From positions 1 through 21,886 of the IMG/VR virus record IMGVR_UViG_3300034117_001890: 21,886 nucleotides of DNA; one strand, 5' to 3'. A program made the translations under genes and the position numbers. Positions within the stretch are counted from its first letter, which is position 1, and each line of letters begins with the position of its first letter. Source of the DNA: a virus. Below are positions 14,397 to 21,589 of the stretch, one piece after another. The notes beneath the pieces were generated by a model, which made no database searches, had not been told where the DNA came from, and saw only the letters and a program-made list of their open reading frames with translations.

Positions 14397-16007
14397 TTAT
14401 ACTTCGTCCAAGTTGCCGATAACAATTTTCCCAAAAAATTCCGGGCGGAGCATCTTCTTGGCATAACGTGTCATTACGCCACGACGTGGAGTAAAGTTCA
14501 CTGGGTCATACACCAACGGTGTTTGAATCAGTGGAATGTATGGAGCGTAAACAGCGCCGGTTTCTAGGAAGTTTGTTCCACGGAAACCTACCAACATAAC
14601 ATTGTCTGTCATGTATGGGTTCTTGTATACTGTCCAACGGTTGCTCAGAGCGCCAACTTTGGCAACGCCCATTGCGAACTTGGCTTGGTCGCCGTCCGTG
14701 TTGGTACTGAAGCCTGGAATGGATTCAATGATTGTAGCAACGTCTGGTGAGCAAACTAGGAAGTTTGCACCGCCGCGCAGTGTCAATTGGTGAATCTTGT
14801 TCGAGACCTTTTGGATCTTGTTGCCCAAGGTTTGGAACCATGTGCTCTTGACATATGCAGTGCGGTTAGCAGCTGTGTCTTGGAACTTACCAAGAGTAGC
14901 ATTGTATTCAGCGCCAACGCGAGCTGACCAGAATTCAGTTGTGGCAGCTGGAGCAGCTGTGACCAACATGTCCAAGATTTCCAAATCAATTTCCATCGAA
15001 ACGTATTCAGATAGAAGAGCGGTTAGCTCGGCTTCTGCGTCGATAGAGTGATATGCATTCAAGTCTTGAGCCAATTCTGGTGTCCAGACGGCTTTCAACT
15101 TACGAGTCTTGGCAACAATGGCTTCGCTCTTCAGTTCCAGATTGACTTCTGGAATACCAATGTCGTTTGCTACGCCAGTGGCGTTTGGCAATCCAGCACC
15201 TTGATCTTCAAAGTCACCACGGGAGGTGGCTTCTGGTTGCTTATGATAAGCAACAAGCACGGTTGGGGTTGCTCCAATTGCGGAACCAGATACGACGAAT
15301 GTTACAACGTCAGTGGCTGTGTCAACAGTGGTGAATGCTGGATAGAAATCAACGATTCCAGAACCAGAAACGGTGAAAGCTCGGATGCCTGTTGCATCAT
15401 AGCCTGTACCTGTCAAGTCAGCGGTAACGCGGAATATTTGGGTAGCATCTACAGACGCGGAAAGTTCTGGAACGAACTTTGCGTCGAGCCAAGAACCAGT
15501 AGCAGCAGTTCCGGTTAGGGACGTTGTTGAGTCATTCATGGTATAACCGAAACGACCTTGGCCATATAGACCATTGGTTGCGCTATCGGTAGAACCCAAC
15601 TTGGTGCCTGTACCGCCGAACAGCGATTGTCCGCTGAAGCTTGGTTTACCGGCTTGGTTGGAACCATATTTGAAGTCCAGATAGAATACTAGACCAGAAG
15701 GAAGATTCATCGGTTGAACCGATACAAATTCCTTGGCTGCGATTTCAGCGAAAACGCGACGAACCAGTGGTAGAGCAACGCCCGCCCATTGTTCGGAATT
15801 GGCGGAGGTACCTGTGCGGGTAGCTTCGTCAATTAGTTGCTTTGCTTGATTTTCCAAAAGGATAGACATGTGTGACTTTTCCATGTCGGTCTTGATGCCT
15901 TCTAGAAGCCCTGTTTTTTCCCATTTGGTCATTAGACCACGGGTTTGAGACATTAGTTGAACCATTGGGTTCGATGTCTCGCTTAGTAGTGATTTGATGT
16001 CTGACAT
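14397..16007 (-). CDS. 23: Major capsid protein gp23
   Basis: 536 residues (T4 gp23 is 521). Diagnostic segments: SVQPMNLPSGLVFYLDFKYG (96-115; T4 GVQPMNSPTGQVFALRAVYG), KTRKLKAVWTPELAQDL followed by HSIDAEAELTALL (T4 KSRQLKAAYSIELAQDL, HGMDADAELSGIL), and the end VYAPYIPLIQTPLVYDPVNF with RGVMTRYAKKM. It forms the hexamers of the prolate or icosahedral head. T4 gp23 is cut after Glu65 in FLTE/A; here the matching site is LIDE/A, after Glu61, so residues 1-61 are probably removed by gp21. An AGGAAA Shine-Dalgarno (16018-16013) sits 5 bases before the ATG, the best ribosome site in the window, and codons are more G/C-ending than in most neighbours, both fitting high expression. The gene ends at a strong terminator. 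Confidence 0.97.
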   Translation of the reverse strand: MSDIKSLLSETSNPMVQLMSQTRGLMTKWEKTGLLEGIKTDMEKSHMSILLENQAKQLIDEATRTGTSANSEQWAGVALPLVRRVFAEIAAKEFVSVQPMNLPSGLVFYLDFKYGSNQAGKPSFSGQSLFGGTGTKLGSTDSATNGLYGQGRFGYTMNDSTTSLTGTAATGSWLDAKFVPELSASVDATQIFRVTADLTGTGYDATGIRAFTVSGSGIVDFYPAFTTVDTATDVVTFVVSGSAIGATPTVLVAYHKQPEATSRGDFEDQGAGLPNATGVANDIGIPEVNLELKSEAIVAKTRKLKAVWTPELAQDLNAYHSIDAEAELTALLSEYVSMEIDLEILDMLVTAAPAATTEFWSARVGAEYNATLGKFQDTAANRTAYVKSTWFQTLGNKIQKVSNKIHQLTLRGGANFLVCSPDVATIIESIPGFSTNTDGDQAKFAMGVAKVGALSNRWTVYKNPYMTDNVMLVGFRGTNFLETGAVYAPYIPLIQTPLVYDPVNFTPRRGVMTRYAKKMLRPEFFGKIVIGNLDEV

Positions 16008-16012
16008 AATAA

Positions 16013-16018
16013 TTTCCT
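16013..16018 (-). promoter_or_regulatory. Strong ribosome binding site of gene 23
   Basis: Reads AGGAAA on the minus strand with 5-base spacing to the ATG at 16007. Almost no other gene in the window has a comparable site, so it marks gene 23 as the most strongly translated. Confidence 0.75.
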
Positions 16019-16047
16019 ATATTTAGGTGTTGATTGTTTTTACTTAC

Positions 16048-17400
16048 TTATTTACTGCGAATACCGGCCAATTTCTTAAAGCGGTTTGCCATTTCGGCTC
16101 CTTCTGTAAGAACAGCGGCTTTTGTCGGTCTTGTTGATGCAACTGGCTTGGAGGCGAGTCCTTCGGTGATGGATCTAACAGTTTGAGAAACAACCTTTTT
16201 AGTGGCTGGTGCTGCAACAACTGTCTTTTTTCCACCGAAATTAAATGATTCGGCCAACGTAGCGTAAACAAGTTTGGCTTCACGAACCGATTTCGTGAGG
16301 TCAAATGACTCGATTACTTTTAGTTTTTGCTCATTGTTTAGGCTGGCTTGTTTGAACAACTTGTTCGTATACAACAGCTTGGCATTGAGCAGGTTAACTT
16401 CATTGATGCGGTCCCGTAGATAAACGACTGCGCTACGGTATTCTGCTAGTTCCTTCTTCAACGAAATATTTTCTTTGACGGTTTCTTTTTCTTCATCGTC
16501 GTCGTCTTTTGATTTACCAGCTTTTTTGGCTTGGTAATCAGCAAGACCCTTTGGAAGCTTTCCTTCTTCAATTTCTTCTTCGGCGTCTTTATCGTCCGTT
16601 TCAGATAGAAGTTCATCAAGATCGACTATTTCGTCGGATGCTTCGGAAACTGGAGCCTCTTCAGCTGCCACATCTTCCATGCCACCAACGTCATTCAGAC
16701 CGTCTTCCAATTCTTTTAGGATTTCATCCAAAGAAGCTTCATCAACTTCTTCGTTTTCTTTCAAGGCTGTTGTGTCATTGTCATATCCGCCGTTGGATAC
16801 TTCATTTCCTTGACCTTGTGGATCATCAGTCTTGTGACCATTTGTGGTCTTGGTATAGTCCGACGACGCTTTTGCGTGTTTCTTGGCGGCTGGTAGAGAA
16901 CCTTTGGTTCCGCCGATTGCGGCTCCAACCGACTTTACCATCTTCTTACCTGGATCTTCTGTGTTGTGACCCTTGGTGGTCTTTTTGTAATCACCAGAAG
17001 CTTTTTCACCTTCGGTCATATATCCAGTGTCATCTTCAATATTTAGTTCAGACAACTCATCTTCGCCACCCATATCATCGGTTGGCAATGGAGCTTCTGG
17101 TGCTGGAGCAGCTTCGCCACCCATATCATCCATTGGCAATGGAGCTTCTGGTGCAGCCATTTCTTCGCCACCCATATCATCGGTTGGCAATGCAGCTTCT
17201 GGTGCTGGAGCTTCTGGTGCTGGAGCTTCTGGTGCTGGTGCGACTTCTTCTTCGCCTTCCATCTCGGCACGTAGCTTTTCAGACAACATGCTTTGTAGTT
17301 TCGGAGCAAAGTGCTCTTCGAGAGCAGCTTTTGCGTTTGATAGAGCAGTGGCACGAACGGCTTTGGCGTCGGCAATTGCTTGTTTTAATAGATCTGACAT
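16048..17400 (-). CDS. 22: Prohead core scaffold protein gp22
   Basis: 450 residues, highly acidic, much longer than T4 gp22 (about 269). The conserved scaffold core is at 310-388: a coiled-coil-like helix YLRDRINEVNLLNAKLLYTN, KLKVIESFDLTKSVREAKLV and YATLAES. The N-terminal half is low complexity, with Pro/Ala/Glu repeats and three LP(T/M)DDMGGE units at 71-79, 88-96 and 105-113 (17-residue period), plus a duplicated SGDYKKTTKGHNTEDP / SSDYTKTTNGHKTDDP pair at 135-150 and 179-194. Many (L/I)-x-E sites are present (MLSE, ILKE, LLSE, ITE, LTE), as expected of a core protein that gp21 cuts into peptides during maturation. It lies between gp21 and gp23 in transcription order, 40 bp before gene 23. 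An AAGGA lies upstream of the ATG, in the loop of a possible leader hairpin. Confidence 0.9.
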   Translation of the reverse strand: MSDLLKQAIADAKAVRATALSNAKAALEEHFAPKLQSMLSEKLRAEMEGEEEVAPAPEAPAPEAPAPEAALPTDDMGGEEMAAPEAPLPMDDMGGEAAPAPEAPLPTDDMGGEDELSELNIEDDTGYMTEGEKASGDYKKTTKGHNTEDPGKKMVKSVGAAIGGTKGSLPAAKKHAKASSDYTKTTNGHKTDDPQGQGNEVSNGGYDNDTTALKENEEVDEASLDEILKELEDGLNDVGGMEDVAAEEAPVSEASDEIVDLDELLSETDDKDAEEEIEEGKLPKGLADYQAKKAGKSKDDDDEEKETVKENISLKKELAEYRSAVVYLRDRINEVNLLNAKLLYTNKLFKQASLNNEQKLKVIESFDLTKSVREAKLVYATLAESFNFGGKKTVVAAPATKKVVSQTVRSITEGLASKPVASTRPTKAAVLTEGAEMANRFKKLAGIRSK

Positions 17401-17435
17401 AATAGTTTTATCCTTTTTGGTTGATGAAACTATTA
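17400..17435 (-). promoter_or_regulatory. Leader hairpin with Shine-Dalgarno in its loop, gene 22
   Basis: 17400-17408 and 17427-17435 are a perfect 9-bp inverted repeat (TAATAGTTT / AAACTATTA on the minus strand). The 18-base loop carries AAGGA, and the A of the gene 22 ATG is the last paired base. AAGGA is about 10 bases from the ATG in linear distance, so folding could change ribosome access. Confidence 0.5.
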
Positions 17436-17540
17436 GAGTTTCAAATGAAATTTTGAACTGTCTCGCACTAAATAATAGTGCATTTTATAATAAATAAATA
17501 TATACACACTTACAAAAAACGTAAAAATATATAATATTAT
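17401..17540. other. 140-bp untranslated gap upstream of gene 22
   Basis: The longest non-coding gap in the head-gene block. Besides the start-codon hairpin it holds a second perfect hairpin, GCACTA-AATAA-TAGTGC (17465-17481), with no T-tract on the minus strand. The remainder is AT-rich (17482-17540). It is a reasonable place for a gene 22-23 promoter, but no exact late-promoter octamer is present in minus orientation. Confidence 0.5.
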
Positions 17541-17990
17541 TTACTTTTTTGCAATTTTACTGATTGCTGGACCAGTGCCTTCGTTCAAATCTTTAATTTC
17601 AAAGTAACGACCCAATACATGCCCACCATCTTCATATAATGCTTCCATACGTTGTTGAACAGTGTGTGCTTCTTTAGCAAGTTTGTTGAATTCTTCACTA
17701 ACACGGCGCAAATCTTTCATGTTGCGTGACACAGTGTTTTTATCAAACCAATCGTCACCAGTTTCACTGAGAGTAAATTTTTCAGCAGCTTCTGTAATCT
17801 TGCTTAATGTATGAGCAATCTCCATCAAATTACCTTCTGGTGGACGACGCAAAAGATTTCCATATTCGTTATAACGGCCAATGGAATCAAGTGCAGATTT
17901 CTTTTCTTCATTAGTCCATTCTTTTTGTTGAGCATTGTTGGTTGGTTGGTCAATACCTTCAATCAGAGGTCTTAGTTTAAGTATTTTCAT
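17541..17990 (-). CDS. Unknown head-region protein with capsid-targeting-like N-terminus
   Basis: 149 residues, family not recognised. The N-terminus MKILKLRPLIEG closely resembles that of the lysozyme-like protein (MRIIKLKDLLHE) and contains L-I-E, the prohead-protease consensus. The rest is helical and charged (AHTLSKITEAAEKF, NMKDLRRVSEEFNKLAKEA), plausible as a coiled-coil core or internal protein. It lies 8 bp after the 243-residue gene, between genes 21 and 22, where T4 relatives keep small head proteins. An internal head-protein role is inferred from position and N-terminus. No Shine-Dalgarno. Confidence 0.75.
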   Translation of the reverse strand: MKILKLRPLIEGIDQPTNNAQQKEWTNEEKKSALDSIGRYNEYGNLLRRPPEGNLMEIAHTLSKITEAAEKFTLSETGDDWFDKNTVSRNMKDLRRVSEEFNKLAKEAHTVQQRMEALYEDGGHVLGRYFEIKDLNEGTGPAISKIAKK

Positions 17991-17998
17991 AAAAATTA

Positions 17999-18730
17999 TT
18001 AAGCTGATGGTTCTTCTTCAGTTTCTTCTGGTTGTTTGGTTGCCATTGTTTTCATAGAAGACAACAGTTCTGGAAAACCTGGAATTACTCTGTATGATGC
18101 AGTTTCTTCACTAAATGCATTGATGTCTTCTGGAGTGGTGATTTTTAGTTTTTGTACCATTTCACCGGCCAGTGCATCAATTGTATTGGTCTTGAACGCA
18201 TGATCCAAAATCTTTCCTAATAGAAATTGTGTACCAGAATTGGAACCAAGTTTTATATAAGAATGTTTTTTGATTTCTTTTTCGGCTTGATCTTTTTCAG
18301 CTTTGGCTTTTTCTAGTTCTGCTTTTGCTTCGGCAGCGTCAGCCTGCGCTTCTTCAGAATCTTCTTCTGTACCACCTTCTTCTCCACCAAGTCCTGCGAG
18401 TGCATCATCACCAGCGTCTTCTTTTCCACCATCGGGCGGTGCATCAGCACCTGCATCTTTACCACCCGCGTTTGCTTTTGGTTCATTGGTTGGTGCTTCA
18501 TCTTTGCCTCCTAGTGGTGGTAATCCGCCAGCATCTTCTCCACCAGCATCATCTGCTGGATTCTTTTTTTCATCACCTTCTTTTTTCAAAGTTTTCTTTG
18601 CAACTTTTTTATTTTTCTTGGCTTCTTCAAGAATATTCCAATCAACGCCTGTTATACGACCTTGAGTAGCTTTTTGAGATATACCAGAGATAAGTTGTTT
18701 TAGAAATGGATTTGTGATTTTGTTGCTCAT
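17999..18730 (-). CDS. Unknown acidic head-region protein with Gly/Ala/Asp-rich linker
   Basis: 243 residues, not recognised. Residues 1-45 are basic and contain NILEE (32-36), which fits the (L/I)-x-E cleavage rule. Residues about 50-120 are a disordered Gly/Asp/Ala/Pro linker (DDAGGEDAGG, GGKDAGADAPPDGG), followed by an Ala/Glu/Lys helix (about 125-155). A folded C-terminal part has SYIKLGSNSGTQFLLGKIL and GFPELLSSMKTM. The composition resembles scaffold or core proteins such as gp22. It lies between the protease and scaffold genes, suggesting a prohead core component. No Shine-Dalgarno. Confidence 0.75.
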   Translation of the reverse strand: MSNKITNPFLKQLISGISQKATQGRITGVDWNILEEAKKNKKVAKKTLKKEGDEKKNPADDAGGEDAGGLPPLGGKDEAPTNEPKANAGGKDAGADAPPDGGKEDAGDDALAGLGGEEGGTEEDSEEAQADAAEAKAELEKAKAEKDQAEKEIKKHSYIKLGSNSGTQFLLGKILDHAFKTNTIDALAGEMVQKLKITTPEDINAFSEETASYRVIPGFPELLSSMKTMATKQPEETEEEPSA

Positions 18731-18770
18731 ATGTTATAAATATATATCAATTTATGTAAATTGTGTAAAA

Positions 18771-19898
18771 TTAGTTATTTGGCTGCCAATAACGACCTTT
18801 ACCAAATATTTTTTCAGCCGCAGAAACTGCACCAGTATAGTCTCTACCAATTTTATGTTTGATTCCCCATTTGCTACTCTTGAATTGAGTCAAACCATAT
18901 TGTGTAGCAATTGATTCTTTACCAGACGGAACATTGAAGAATGTAATACCAGCCATCTTTGGTTTGTTTGAGTATTGTCCTCTTTCTTCTTTGTCTTCTT
19001 TGTCATATGCAGAACCACCAAGTTTTTCTTCTTCACCTTCTTGCATATACAATTGATCGTCTTGAATTTTTTCATGAACCAATTCATTATTTTGATCATC
19101 CAACTCTTCAATTTCTTTATCGCTGAGTGGTGTACCATCCATATAATTTGCAGCAGAAATATAAGCATCAGAAAAATCCGGATAATCTCTACGATCAACT
19201 CCGTCAATTTCAATTGATTTTTCATCAACTGCCTTGCCATTTAGCATAAGAGGTGTTGATTTATTTTCTTTCATCATCTTCTTTGCGATGTTGGAAAGAT
19301 TGCGACCCTCATACATGTCATCGCCATCGCCATATTTTTTTTCTAAAACATCAACTACTTTATAGAACAAATTTTCTTGTTTTTTGTTTCCCATTGAATT
19401 CCAAAATGCTTGAAGCTTTTTGTTTTTTGGATCGTTTATGACAAATTCCTCGAAATCATCATAAGATATGTTTTCTGGAGAATCTACATCAACATAGTTC
19501 ATCCAATCTTCTGCTTTTTTTGCAAGAGATTTTATCAACTTGGCTTCATTACCACCAGCGGGAGCATTGGTTGGAGTTGCCGTTTTTGATGAAAGTTTGT
19601 AATTTACTGGAGTTGGTTGGTCGTCACCATAATAATCTGGGTCTGCTTTCAGTGCTTTATTATATAAATATGTTGACACCATATCATGTATTTCGTTCTT
19701 CTGCTTGCTGCTCAACTTGTTCCAAAAATTTAGAATCTTTTTGTTATTGGAATCTTCAATTGCGGACTGTAGCCCATAAATATCAATGTCGTGTGCAGCA
19801 TCAAGACCAATCATATCTTGGTACTTGGTGGCTTCTATAGCAAGATATTGCACAATTTTCTTGATTTCTGTTTCGTTTGGTGCTGTTGCTTCGTTCAT
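18771..19898 (-). CDS. Unknown head-region protein with internal duplication
   Basis: 375 residues, family not recognised. Two copies of a helical domain are visible: about 10-93 and 117-194. They align around NKKILNFWNKLSSKQKNEI (52-70) and NKKLQAFWNSMGNKKQENL (159-177), each ending in a Tyr/Gly/Asp-rich tail (DYYGDD, YGDGDD). After this comes LSNIAKKMMKE (201-211), like the N-terminus of the 180-residue protein at 21089. Then DYPDFSDAYISAANYMDGTP (239-258), a motif I associate with small phage and bacterial proteins of unknown function. The C-terminus is basic and aromatic (WGIKHKIGRDYTG, GKGRYWQPNN). No signal peptide or membrane segment. It begins 20 bp after gp21. Packaging into the head is a guess from context. 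Confidence 0.75.
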   Translation of the reverse strand: MNEATAPNETEIKKIVQYLAIEATKYQDMIGLDAAHDIDIYGLQSAIEDSNNKKILNFWNKLSSKQKNEIHDMVSTYLYNKALKADPDYYGDDQPTPVNYKLSSKTATPTNAPAGGNEAKLIKSLAKKAEDWMNYVDVDSPENISYDDFEEFVINDPKNKKLQAFWNSMGNKKQENLFYKVVDVLEKKYGDGDDMYEGRNLSNIAKKMMKENKSTPLMLNGKAVDEKSIEIDGVDRRDYPDFSDAYISAANYMDGTPLSDKEIEELDDQNNELVHEKIQDDQLYMQEGEEEKLGGSAYDKEDKEERGQYSNKPKMAGITFFNVPSGKESIATQYGLTQFKSSKWGIKHKIGRDYTGAVSAAEKIFGKGRYWQPNN

Positions 19899-19902
19899 AT
19901 AA

Positions 19903-19929
19903 TTTAGCGAGTTTAATTTTAGCGAGTTT
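19903..19929. repeat. 12-bp direct repeat spanning the end of gene 21
   Basis: TTTAGCGAGTTT occurs at 19903-19914 and 19918-19929 (15-bp period). The second copy contains the stop codon and last codons of gene 21. It looks like a small tandem duplication at the gene boundary; function unknown. Confidence 0.7.
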
Positions 19930-20545
19930 CTGACAATATATCACGAATGATATTTTCAATTTTTAAATATTTGTTGATGTCTTTGCGATCTTGATTGCCG
20001 CCAATCAATTGTTTTTCACGATCTATGCCTTCGGCAAGATTCATATAAGCACCACGTGTGCTTGGTGAAGATACAAGGTCAAAACACAATAGTTCAAAGT
20101 CATCTTGTACTTCAACAGTGTTTTCATTCACATTGCGAACACTTCCCAAACCTCGACTGCTAATACCAATGCGAATATTGTTTTTAATCAAATCTCTTGC
20201 AATATTACCACTTGGTGTTGTTAAAATTTCAATTGTACCAACCACAGTATCACCTTCCCAGTGACATTCTGTAACATTGTGACATACATTCTTTAAATTT
20301 ATCACACTGGATTCTGGATGATCAAGTTCGCCCAAAGCACGACGTTCTTTGATGATTTGTTGATATTTTTCAACTTCACGCTCTAATACTTCGCGTGGAT
20401 ATACACGACCATTATGATTCTTTTCACCGGCTTTTTGTAATGGACCTTTGAGAACCAATGGACCACCAGTATTTGCTTTTGCTTCTGTAAGCATCTGCGG
20501 AGTAATATCAAATGGTATAAAATCTACTAATAGTTGTTTGCTCAT
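19919..20545 (-). CDS. 21: Prohead core protease gp21
   Basis: 208 residues from the ATG at 20545 (T4 gp21 is 212). This start is preferred over an in-frame TTG at 20563 because it follows the previous stop by one base. It is a serine protease of the T4 prohead-protease family (S80, herpesvirus-assemblin-like fold): His76 in GELDHPESS, Ser129/Ser130 in IRIGISSRGLG, and FDLVSSPS (155-162) as the third motif. It cuts scaffold, capsid and internal proteins after (L/I)-x-E. It carries such sites itself at both ends: MLTE/A at 18-21 and ILSE/TR at 203-208, consistent with autocleavage of pro-segments. Upstream of gene 22 as in T4, but separated from it by three extra genes. Confidence 0.95.
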   Translation of the reverse strand: MSKQLLVDFIPFDITPQMLTEAKANTGGPLVLKGPLQKAGEKNHNGRVYPREVLEREVEKYQQIIKERRALGELDHPESSVINLKNVCHNVTECHWEGDTVVGTIEILTTPSGNIARDLIKNNIRIGISSRGLGSVRNVNENTVEVQDDFELLCFDLVSSPSTRGAYMNLAEGIDREKQLIGGNQDRKDINKYLKIENIIRDILSETR

Positions 20546-20546
20546 A

Positions 20547-21089
20547 TTATTTGCTTGGTACAATGTTTCGTTTAGAATTCATACCCATAACTTGTGGATA
20601 TTGAATGCCGCCAACTTGACCGCGTGTCAAACTTGCTGGTGCTTGTGATTTTGCTTGAGGAGCATCATTTACTTGTATTTGTGAATCATCCAAATAATAT
20701 TCATTTTCTGATTCATTGCCTTCTTTTCCAATGAATACAATATAATATTTGTCTTTCATATAACGAACATCAATGTTATTGACAGAAACGTTATATTCTT
20801 TTTCAATTTGACCAACACTGCCTTTGGATGCTTTTACAATTACATTCTTTTTTAGAAATGATTTCTTTAGTTCATCAGCCAGTTTCTTTACAGCAGCATC
20901 TTCTTGAGTTTCCAATGATGTCTTGAAATTCTTAAACTGATTAGAAATGTCAAGCATCTTGGCATTTGGTGTAGCAGGTGGTGTGACTGCGTTTGGTGCA
21001 CGACCTGTTGACATACCACCAGCGGCAGATGGATTGTTGCCCCATGTGTCTTCTTTCAAAATCTTTTTAGCAATGTCTGTTAGATTCAT
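20547..21089 (-). CDS. Unknown head-region protein with capsid-targeting-like N-terminus
   Basis: 180 residues from the ATG at 21089 (MNLTDIAKKILKE). A longer reading from 21182 would add 31 residues overlapping the previous gene and is less likely. L-K-E at residues 11-13 fits the gp21 rule. Residues 14-45 are a Gly/Pro/Ala/Thr-rich linker. The middle is a helix with many Lys and Asp, followed by a compact beta segment (NVSVNNIDVRYMKDKYYIVF, EYYLDDSQIQV). The C-terminus is polar (MGMNSKRNIVPSK). Not recognised. Directly upstream of gp21, where T4 has small core genes 67 and 68, but no sequence match to them is claimed. Confidence 0.75.
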   Translation of the reverse strand: MNLTDIAKKILKEDTWGNNPSAAGGMSTGRAPNAVTPPATPNAKMLDISNQFKNFKTSLETQEDAAVKKLADELKKSFLKKNVIVKASKGSVGQIEKEYNVSVNNIDVRYMKDKYYIVFIGKEGNESENEYYLDDSQIQVNDAPQAKSQAPASLTRGQVGGIQYPQVMGMNSKRNIVPSK

Positions 21090-21094
21090 AAATT

Positions 21095-21586
21095 TTATTT
21101 TTTTCCCATTCTGTTGATTCTTTTGGCAATTTCTTTCAATCGACCATGAATTTCTTTCATGTCTGGTTGAGTACGTGCCCACAAACTTGTGGCTGGAACA
21201 TTTGCTTCTGTCTTGAGACGTTCACAGATGTTTAATAGATATTCAACTTCATTAAGCATTTTTTTTGCTTGATTGATGCCATATGAAATCTTGGCATGAT
21301 TTTTCATCATGTCACTATCTTTGAAATTACGATACCGACTGCGACCTTCCATAATACCAATATCACGACGCAGTGTCAGTGTTTCACCTTCACCAACTGT
21401 TGTATCATCTGTGTCTTCTTTGCCCACAACTTTGCCACCTGGCATACTACGTTCGGCTGTTTTCTTTTTGCTTTTATGACCACGAAATGCCGCCGGTGTT
21501 TGATAACCAGCAACAGCACCCGTTGATGTCATTTCTTCAATGACTTCTTCAACTAATTCACGGATGATTTTTTTGGCGTCGTTCAT
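21095..21586 (-). CDS. Unknown basic head-region protein
   Basis: 163 residues. The N-terminus MNDAKKIIRELVEEVIEEM is an amphipathic helix with I-R-E and further E-E sites matching the prohead-protease consensus. Residues 25-60 are Lys/Gly-rich (GHKSKKKTAERSMPGGK). The C-terminal half is helical (INQAKKMLNEVEYLLNICER, MKEIHGRLKEIAKRINRMGK) and strongly basic, which would suit contact with DNA. Not recognised. It follows the partial gene at the right edge by 3 bp and precedes the 180-residue gene by 5 bp, so it belongs to the same operon as gene 21. An internal head or core role is inferred. Confidence 0.75.
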   Translation of the reverse strand: MNDAKKIIRELVEEVIEEMTSTGAVAGYQTPAAFRGHKSKKKTAERSMPGGKVVGKEDTDDTTVGEGETLTLRRDIGIMEGRSRYRNFKDSDMMKNHAKISYGINQAKKMLNEVEYLLNICERLKTEANVPATSLWARTQPDMKEIHGRLKEIAKRINRMGKK

Positions 21587-21589
21587 ATT

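Noticed and set aside
14397-14464. Small minus-strand open frame (65 codons) spanning the gene 23 terminator
   Set aside because: Overlaps the end of gene 23 in another frame and reads through the terminator hairpin; no recognisable protein.
17465-17481. Hairpin as terminator of the 149-residue gene
   Set aside because: The stem is only 6 bp and is not followed by a T-tract on the minus strand.
20546-20563. TTG start for gp21 adding six residues
   Set aside because: It would overlap the preceding gene by 17 bp, while the ATG at 20545 follows that gene's stop by one base and gives a length close to T4 gp21.
21090-21182. Upstream extension of the 180-residue protein
   Set aside because: The added 31 residues overlap the 163-residue gene in another frame; the ATG at 21089 gives the MNLTDIAKKILKE start typical of neighbouring proteins.
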